Source of the DNA: Saprospiraceae bacterium
GTDB taxonomy: Bacteria; Bacteroidota; Bacteroidia; Chitinophagales; Saprospiraceae
DNA length: 64,000 nt
Direction of reading: 5' to 3'
Assembly: GCA_016714765.1 (NCBI GenBank)
Contig: JADKCF010000005.1
Coordinates: 62,001-126,000, forward strand
Below are positions 57,166 through 64,000 of this stretch, one piece after another. The position numbers and the translations under genes were made by a program. The first letter of the stretch is position 1; the number at the start of each line of letters is the position of its first letter. Under the pieces are notes generated by a model. That model made no database searches. It was not told the DNA's origin and was given only the letters and a program-made list of their open reading frames with translations.

Positions 57166-60100
57166 TCAATTCACCAAGGTAATGCTCCCAGAACGGTTTT
57201 CTTTTAGGCCATCTGTTTTGGTGATCTGTAGTAGGTAGGTGTATACATTGGTCTGAAGTTTGGTGCCATTTTTAGTACCATCCCAACAAACATCTATACC
57301 TGTTTGCGAATGGATAAGATTGCCCCATCGATCATAGATAAAAAGGGACTGATTACTTATACAATCATAGGCAAGACTGCACCATGAGTCGTTGCTCCCA
57401 TCGCCATCTGGGCTAAATACATTTGAAAAAACAAGTGCACACGTTTCTTGTACAGTCAATAGTAAACAGGTATCTGCCACACATCCGTCTATTCTGCCTT
57501 CCACACAATAGGTGGTAGTTACTATGGGTGTGGCTATGGGATCGGGACAATCTGCACAGGTCAAACCAAAAGATGGTGTCCAAATATATTCGTCCGCTCC
57601 AGAGACATTAAGTTGGACGGATTGACCAGTTGAAATAGTAGAAGTTGTGGGTAACAAAGTTAGGTTGGGACTAGGGCGCACGATTACTTCAAATGATGCA
57701 GAATCTTTGCATCCATTGTCTTCGACCAATAAGGAATAAAGTGTATTTACGGATGGTGATGCTGTGATCATTGTGGCTGAACTACCAGTACTCCAAAGTA
57801 GGCTTCCTGACGAGGGCGTAGTTAAATTTACAGTATCACCCTGGCAGATTTGTTGGTCGCCGTTTATAATTACTATGGGTTTGTTTTGGATGAGTACATT
57901 TACCATCCGAGTCCCGGTACACCCTGAGACATCGCTGACCGTCAGAATGTAAGTACCATTTGTATTACTGTTGGCTAGTGGTATTACCGGATTTTGGGAA
58001 GTGGCATTGAATCCATTGGGTCCTGACCAAATATAAGATGTACCGCCATTTGCCGTTAATTTTATGGTATCTCCTTGACATACGGGACTATTGGAAGATG
58101 CTGCCACATTTAGTTGACCTGTGACATTTACTGATGTAGATACAGTAGTCGTGCAGCTATTTTGGCCTGTAACCGTAACCGAATAAGTGCCACTATTTAG
58201 GGATGTGACGTTGCTTATAGTAGGATTTTGCAGTGTAGATACAAAACCATTCGGCCCTTGCCATATATAACTCGTACCGCCTGAAAGTTGGAAAGAGATG
58301 TCTCCACCATTGCATACAGGACTATTGGATGATAATAAGGCTAAAGGAGCTGAATTGATACTTAGCAAAACACTTGAAGATGATGTGCAACCATTGGCAT
58401 TTGTGACGGTTACGATGTAACTTCCTTGATTTTGATTGCTGACATTGGTTATCACAGGATTTTGTAAGCTACTTGTGAATCCGTTTGGCCCCGACCATTG
58501 ATAGGAAGCACCACCTGAAGTCATCAGATTTAATACACTACCTGCGCAGATTGGACCATTGGAAGATGCTGTGACATTTGGAGCGGAATTGACGTTGACG
58601 GTAGTGCTCAATGTGGCAGTGCAGTTGTTACCATTAGTTACGGTCACCATGTAGACGCCAGCATTTGTAGTATTGACATTGGTTATTGTCGGATTTTGCA
58701 AGTTGCTGGTGAAGCTATTTGGTCCAGACCATTGATAGGATGTACCGCCTGAACTCATCAGATTTAATATCCCGCCCGTACATATTGGACTATTGGAAGA
58801 TGCAGTGACGTTTGCTGCAGCATTGACAATGACGGTAGTGCTCAAGTGGGTGCAGTTGTTCATTAGTTCGGTCACCATGTAGACGCCAGCATTTGTAGTA
58901 TTGACATTGGTTATTGTCGGATTTTGCAAGTTGCTGGTGAAGCTATTTGGTCCTGTCCATTGATAGGAAGCACCACCTGAACTCATCAGATTTAATATAC
59001 CGCCCGTACATATTGGACTATTGGAAGATGCAGTGACGTTTGGTGCAGCATTGACAATGACAGTAGTGCTCAATGTGGCAGTACAGTTGTTACCATTAGT
59101 TACGGTCACCATGTAGACGCCAGCATTTGTAGTATTGACATTGGTTATTGTCGGATTTTGCAAGTTGCTGGTGAAGCTATTTGGTCCAGACCATTGATAG
59201 GAAGTACCACCCGAACTTATCAGGTTTAATACACTGCCTGTGCAGATTGGACCATTGGAAGATGCAGTGACGTTTGGTGCAGCATTGACAATAACGGTAG
59301 TGCTCAATGTGGCAGTGCAGTTGTTACCATCAGTTACAGTGACTATGTAAAGACCAGCATTTGTACTATTGACATTATTGATCACTGGATTTTGCAAGGT
59401 ACTCGTAAAGCCATTTGGTCCCGACCATTGGTAGGATGTGGCTCCTGAAGCGTTTAGTGCAGCCGAACTTCCTGGACAATATGGACCGCCATTACTCACT
59501 TGTCCGAATGCAGTTCCGCAAGGAATCATACATCCAGAAACACCTTGAAAACTTATGGTATCACAATTGGAAAAGTTCCAGACTCTGTAAATAGAACAAA
59601 ATATGGGTCATTAAATGGTATGGCAGTACTAACAAACCGGTCTGTAACACTATTTATAAAACCTCCATTGGGTCCGACGGTAGAGAAATCCCCAAAAGCA
59701 CCTCCAGACAAATCGACGGTCACCGTATAAGTACTTGTCAATGGATCGCACAAGATGACCGGCTGAGTAGCTTGGATAGAATCCCTGACTTGGACAAAGC
59801 CCCAAACACTATTTACTACACCTTTGCAAGAACCACTTTTGACAGAATCAATTTGAATTATTTTAGTCCATAGATTGGCATCGACAGTAGGGAAAAAATT
59901 GGAATTATTGGTAATCCAAGGCGTTTGGGATATCCCATCGATACTATAATAAATGGTAAAAGGTGGCTGACCTGCCAGACCAAATTCAAACACATAATCT
60001 ACAGGACCACACGCAAAACCTGAATTCCCAAAATTTAACATCGGAGCCGTACATGGCGCAAATTTAGATATGAATCCATCCTTTGTGCCACCACCATAAT

Positions 60101-61475
60101 TTAGTTGGGCGGTGGTACCTGTTGTAGATAAATTATTGCTTCCTTCTGTATAGCCATTGACAAATAAATGGTCATTTCCATCCACTACCAAACCGTAGCC
60201 AAAGTCATTGGCATTTCCGCCATAATAACTTGACCAAGATAACAATCCACTATCTTCAAATCGGGAAATAAATGCATCTCTACCACTTGATTTATTGATC
60301 TGAAAGGCACCAGCAGTAGCCATTCTATCTGTTGATAATGTATACCCAACCATATATATGGCACCATCATTTCCTTGTCGTAATCTATAGGCAGTGTCGT
60401 CTCCATTTCCACCAAAATATGTGGCCCAAGTTCTCCCACCATTGGCTGTAAAGCGAGCTAAAAACACATCATAACCGGTAGAAACTAAAGGTTGAAAAGA
60501 TCCAGCAGTAGTTATATTATTGGGAGAATTGGTCGATCCTGATAGGTAAATATCTCCAGCAGCATTAACCAAAAGTGCATCCGCATAATCATCTCCACTA
60601 CCTCCATAATAGGTAGCCCAAAGTCGATTGCCTGCTTGATCAAATTTTGCTATGAAGTTGTCAGATGTGTTGCCTCCATAAGTGGTTTGGAAAGCACCAC
60701 TTGTAGTCATATTTACCAATGATGATGTCCAACCTGAAATAATAATATTTGCCATGCCGTCACTCTCGACTTGAAGACCTGTATCAAACCCAGCATCACC
60801 ATAATAAGTCGCCCATAATAGCTGCCCATTGGTCGAAAACTTAGCCAACAATATATCGTCTTGAGCCCCGTATGTAGTCTGAAACGAGCCTGGACTAGAA
60901 ATGTTGTTATTTGAATTTGTCCAGCCAATGATGATGGGATTTCCCATAATATCTACTTCCAAATCATTGGCAAAATCAAAACCTGAACCACCGAAGTAGC
61001 TTCCCCAAATCCGAAATCCATTATTGTCCAATTTGGCTATAAAAGCATCTCCATTTCCATTAAAACTAGTCTGATGCGTACCTGCAGTAGCAATACCGTC
61101 ATTAGAAAATGTCAGTCCCGTGATAAATATATTTCCATTTATATCAAGATCAATACTCTGTCCAAAATCATCTCCTGTACCACCAAAATAAGTGGACCAA
61201 ATGCGGTTGCCATCAGTATCATACTTAGCCACAAATACATCACTGCCACCTGCTATAACCGATTGATAAGCAGCTGGCGTGCTGATGGCATTGGAGCTGC
61301 GCGTACTTCCTACTACGTAGACATTACCACTAGCATCTATTGCCATATCTCTGAAGCTATCTTCGTTGGTGCCACCATGATAAGTAGACCAATCCCGCAT
61401 GGGAATTTGGGCATATAAACAACAATGTGTAAAAAAACAAACAAAAATTATTTCAATCAATCGCCTAATTGCCAT
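57166..61475 (-). CDS. Very large SBBP/Ig-like surface protein with CHU_C domain, frameshifted
   Basis: About 1430 residues read as one gene. N-terminal signal peptide, then about eight SBBP blades of ~55 residues (WSTYFGGTGDDFG, WATYYGGSGDDYA, WATYFGGNGDDTA and so on), a cysteine-bearing linker, about eight Ig-like repeats of ~80 residues (SSNGPICTGSVLNLISSGGT, SYQWSGPNSFTSNLQNP), and a CHU_C gliding-motility C-terminal domain (FSNVFSPDGDGSNDSW ... YDRWGNLIHSQ). One shift near 59570 separates the parts (NCDTISFQGVSGCMIPCG). Near 58855 two closely spaced deletions leave the frame intact. Probable T9SS-exported adhesin. Confidence 0.8.
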
Positions 61476-61684
61476 AATCCCAATGAATTAATGATATCCT
61501 ATAATTTAAAGTCAAATTAAGTGGTCAAACTGTTACTAACTAACTCTGCCAAGGCATAAAAATTGTACCTTATGTCTCTGTAATCGTTTTAACACCATGA
61601 TCTTTTGATGTACATTCCAATTGTTGTTTCGACATTTGTATCTTGCCTTGAACATAGAAGAAAAAAGTGGATAAAACTATCAGA
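61476..61684. other. Intergenic region
   Basis: About 210 bp between two minus-strand surface-protein genes; no gene or clear signal seen. Confidence 0.35.
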
Positions 61685-62905
61685 TTAATTTGTCTTAATG
61701 AATTTTATTGTTCTGCTAGGTATGTTGTATCCTTTTATTTTTAGCATATATAAACCTGGAGGTAACAATGAAACATCTACATGCGTGGCTGCACCCGTAA
61801 GAACATTTGTGCTTATTCTCTTACCGACAGTATTATAAATTTCGTAAGGGCTTGTTTCATTTTCATTTGCATTTATCGTTAAAAAGTCAATGACTGGATT
61901 TGGAAATATGGATATATCGTCCATCAATTCATCTGATTTTTTTGTACGATTTTCTTTTATGTCTATGTCATTTCCTATTTGAATAGGCAATATGTATTTT
62001 TCAAAACCAATATTTTCTTTTTTGTCATTAGATACTACATCCATTATAAAATAATATTCACCAAGATCGATGTCAGAAGGGATCGCAAATTTATTGTTTA
62101 CACCTATAGACTGATCTTTATTAGTAAATTTAATCTCTTTGGAAAAAAGAACTTTATCATCCTTACTCACTATTTGATCCTTTGAAAGCACCATGACTAA
62201 TTGTCCATTAATTTGCTTTTTAATTTCCTTTGATTTTGCTATTTCCAATTCGAAAGGTACAGGTGTTCCTGGGCGGACATTATTTATAAAAATATTGGAA
62301 GGCAACGGCCTAAAAAAACGTGCTAACAACCTATAACAAGGAGAAAATAAAGCATAAGGATTAGTGATGGTTATATCAGCAGAACATGTAAGAGAAACAT
62401 TGTTGGTGCTTGTGACTGTAACCGAAACTGTATTGATGCCCAAATTTGAGCAGTCAAAATGAGAAGGAGTAACCGTGTAATTGAAAGCAGGATTCACAGG
62501 TCCTCTGGCAAGCATTTCTGGAGTAATGGTCAATTCTCCATCACTTCGCAATGGGTATGTACCATCACCGCACCATGCACGAATCGGTGCGCAAGGAAGT
62601 GGTCCAGCAAATCTATTAACTACAGTAACATTACTAAAACAAGAGTTTATAAAAGTGCTACCATTATATTCTGAAACTATCACAGTATAAGTATTATTGA
62701 CATCGGCACAATTAAAACTAGATCGACTTAATATATATCTATGTGATGGATTCATTGGTGAAGCCAATATATCGGCAGGTGTGATATACGCGGTACCGTC
62801 TATCGAGATGGATAAAACTATGTCCGACTTACATGCTATTATCTGTGCTTGAATAGACATACACTGACATACAAGAAAAATAATTATAAAATAAAAAGTT
62901 TTCAT
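61685..62905 (-). CDS. Secreted T9SS sorting-domain protein
   Basis: 406 residues, intact. Signal peptide MKTFYFIIIFLVCQCMSIQA, two related Cys-containing beta modules in which a Cys-bearing strand is followed by a PVNPAFNYTVTPSHFDCSNL-type segment (HYR/'CUB-like' repeats in Bacteroidota surface proteins), a linker, and a T9SS type A sorting domain (DISIFPNPVIDFLTINAN ... RTIKFIKTN). Exported and attached to the surface. The binding target is unknown. Confidence 0.7.
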   Translation of the reverse strand: MKTFYFIIIFLVCQCMSIQAQIIACKSDIVLSISIDGTAYITPADILASPMNPSHRYILSRSSFNCADVNNTYTVIVSEYNGSTFINSCFSNVTVVNRFAGPLPCAPIRAWCGDGTYPLRSDGELTITPEMLARGPVNPAFNYTVTPSHFDCSNLGINTVSVTVTSTNNVSLTCSADITITNPYALFSPCYRLLARFFRPLPSNIFINNVRPGTPVPFELEIAKSKEIKKQINGQLVMVLSKDQIVSKDDKVLFSKEIKFTNKDQSIGVNNKFAIPSDIDLGEYYFIMDVVSNDKKENIGFEKYILPIQIGNDIDIKENRTKKSDELMDDISIFPNPVIDFLTINANENETSPYEIYNTVGKRISTNVLTGAATHVDVSLLPPGLYMLKIKGYNIPSRTIKFIKTN

Positions 62906-63000
62906 TCCAATGATTTTTATAAGGTTTAATAATAACCCAAAGGTATGGGCAAAGAGCTAAACCATAAAATTTGTCTTGTCACATGATGATGTGAATGTTA

Positions 63001-63179
63001 AACCTGCATTATGCATTAGAACTTCGTTATGAAGCTTGGAAGGCCAATAAAATAAGTGATTTCTCGATTGAGTCATAGTCGCCACTATGGTGATTGAGAG
63101 AAATCGATCCGCCAATGGCGGAGTCTTATTTTGAAGGCTTTTCATGCTGGAATAGATTTTCTATTGCATAATGCAGGTT
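63001..63179. mobile_element. 179-bp MITE-like element
   Basis: Perfect 15-bp terminal inverted repeats AACCTGCATTATGCA (63001-63015 and, inverted, 63165-63179), extended imperfectly (TAGAA/TTCTA). The inside folds into further hairpins: CCGCC-AAT-GGCGG near 63108 and an ATTTCTC ... GAGAAAT stem around 63060-63105. No ORF. Fits a non-autonomous IS derivative; the parent family cannot be named with certainty. Confidence 0.55.
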
Positions 63180-63335
63180 ATAGCTTAGGGAAAATGGTAG
63201 AAATTTTGTTGAGTATAATCTTACCTGTTGACATATTAAAAGTATAAAATTAAAATAAACTTGATTCCATAATATTTGAAATCAATGAATCATGGCATCT
63301 TTTAATATGAATTCAATTTTCTATTTTATGTAGGG

Positions 63336-64000
63336 TTAAATGTCTGAATATTCTGTAGGACAAATAAAATAAATGGTATTTTTTGATACATTGTTCTTAT
63401 AATCGGGGTCAGCGATAAGTTTTATCCATTCTGGTGATTGCACAAAATCTTTCCAATGCGCATCTCTTGATGTTTTATTATCAAAAGTGGTCATGTACAT
63501 CAAATTGGGCATATGGCTACCTGAAATAACTTCCCCATAAAACACTGCATTAAATCCAAGTCTTGAAAACAATGCTACTTCACCACCAGCATTGAACATT
63601 TTGACTTTATTTTCATATATCTTTTCTGTATGTCCTTCATAACTACGCAACTCGTATATCCTTTCGCTTTTGGGTCCTTGCAATTTAGGCAATGTAAGTT
63701 TAGGAGCATCTGAAAAAGCTTCTAAAACAATATTTTCAAAACGTGAATATGGCGGGTTTGTATACTCTGCATCAATGTAATCTTTTCCAGCCATAAGATA
63801 AGCGGCGTCTTTATTAAGTTTTTTCGGAATGGCCAGTAATTGGTTTATGTCCTTGACTGGTGTCAGTACATAAATCAACTTTCCATAAGACAGCGTATCA
63901 CTTGCTATAGGTTTGAATACACCTATAGACTTTATACCCATTCTGTGCAACGATGGAATATAAGCATCTTTAAGATATGCATCCAAGCGCATTTCCTGTT
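63336..64000 (-). CDS. NIPSNAP-family protein, 5' partial
   Basis: 221 residues seen; the frame continues in phase beyond the window edge (Gln-Glu before Met), so the N-terminus is missing. The C-terminal half carries the NIPSNAP-type ferredoxin-like barrel: RIYELRSYEGHTEKIYENKV, FSRLGFNAVFYGEVISG, MYMTTFDNKTSRDAHWKDF and SPEWIKL. Typical for two-domain bacterial NIPSNAP proteins of unknown function, often exported enzymes or stress-related proteins. Signal peptide cannot be checked. Confidence 0.75.
   Translation of the reverse strand, partial: QEMRLDAYLKDAYIPSLHRMGIKSIGVFKPIASDTLSYGKLIYVLTPVKDINQLLAIPKKLNKDAAYLMAGKDYIDAEYTNPPYSRFENIVLEAFSDAPKLTLPKLQGPKSERIYELRSYEGHTEKIYENKVKMFNAGGEVALFSRLGFNAVFYGEVISGSHMPNLMYMTTFDNKTSRDAHWKDFVQSPEWIKLIADPDYKNNVSKNTIYFICPTEYSDI

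Noticed and set aside
57166..59529. CRISPR-like or DNA-level tandem repeat
   Set aside because: The ~240-bp repeats are in-frame copies of an Ig-like protein domain with codon-level variation, not short repeats with unique spacers.
1..64000. tRNA or rRNA genes
   Set aside because: No cloverleaf with a GTTCRANNC-type T-loop or rRNA signature was recognised by eye; a tRNAscan run would be needed to be certain.

Overview
The window looks like a chromosome segment of a Bacteroidota bacterium, most likely a Saprospiraceae-like, gliding, T9SS-bearing member. The evidence is an AT-rich genome without Shine-Dalgarno sequences, TAnnTTTG-type promoter elements, secreted proteins ending in type IX sorting (PNP) or gliding-motility CHU_C domains, SBBP and Ig-like surface proteins, and many lipoproteins. 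Many genes are split by single-base shifts, mostly in homopolymers, which suggests a long-read assembly with residual indels as well as some genuinely decayed genes.

Left part (1-14.8 kb): the tail of a SET-domain gene, a secreted DRGH nuclease with a C-terminal OB-fold, then an array of eight minus-strand lipoprotein genes. All eight share an almost identical 5' module (upstream DNA, signal peptide, Cys-Gly-rich lipidation site) but carry different ectodomains of about four types. Remnants of an M23-like peptidase gene lie between the units.

Middle part (14.9-39.3 kb): a membrane glycan cluster (three GT2 glycosyltransferases and four polytopic GT-C-like or related proteins), an outer-membrane-barrel-like protein, then housekeeping genes: alkaline phosphatase, a HerA-like ATPase (DUF853), purA, an SPFH/prohibitin protein, a DAACS symporter, a DUF6544-like membrane protein, a terpene-cyclase-fold-like protein and a TlpA-like thioredoxin lipoprotein. 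A 780-aa protein that looks like a helicase with lost Walker motifs is translationally coupled to a small HsdR_N-type nuclease-fold protein.

Right part (39.3-64 kb): a LamG surface protein and a serine hydrolase are followed by an accessory region. It holds a 499-base stretch with no adenine on the + strand (probably a sequence artefact), an IS110 element with a candidate bridge-RNA leader, and from about 46.9 to 57 kb a same-strand series of small genes separated by imperfect palindromes ending in GTT(A/G)T. These resemble integron attC sites. The series contains a C-terminal remnant of a tyrosine recombinase and two group II intron 3' ends (domains V-VI), one of which appears to split an attC-like site. 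I interpret it as a decayed integron cassette array (CALIN-like), not previously expected in this lineage as far as I know. The window closes with a very large SBBP/Ig/CHU_C surface protein, another T9SS protein, a 179-bp MITE-like element and a NIPSNAP-family gene running off the end.

No rRNA, tRNA or CRISPR array was recognised.
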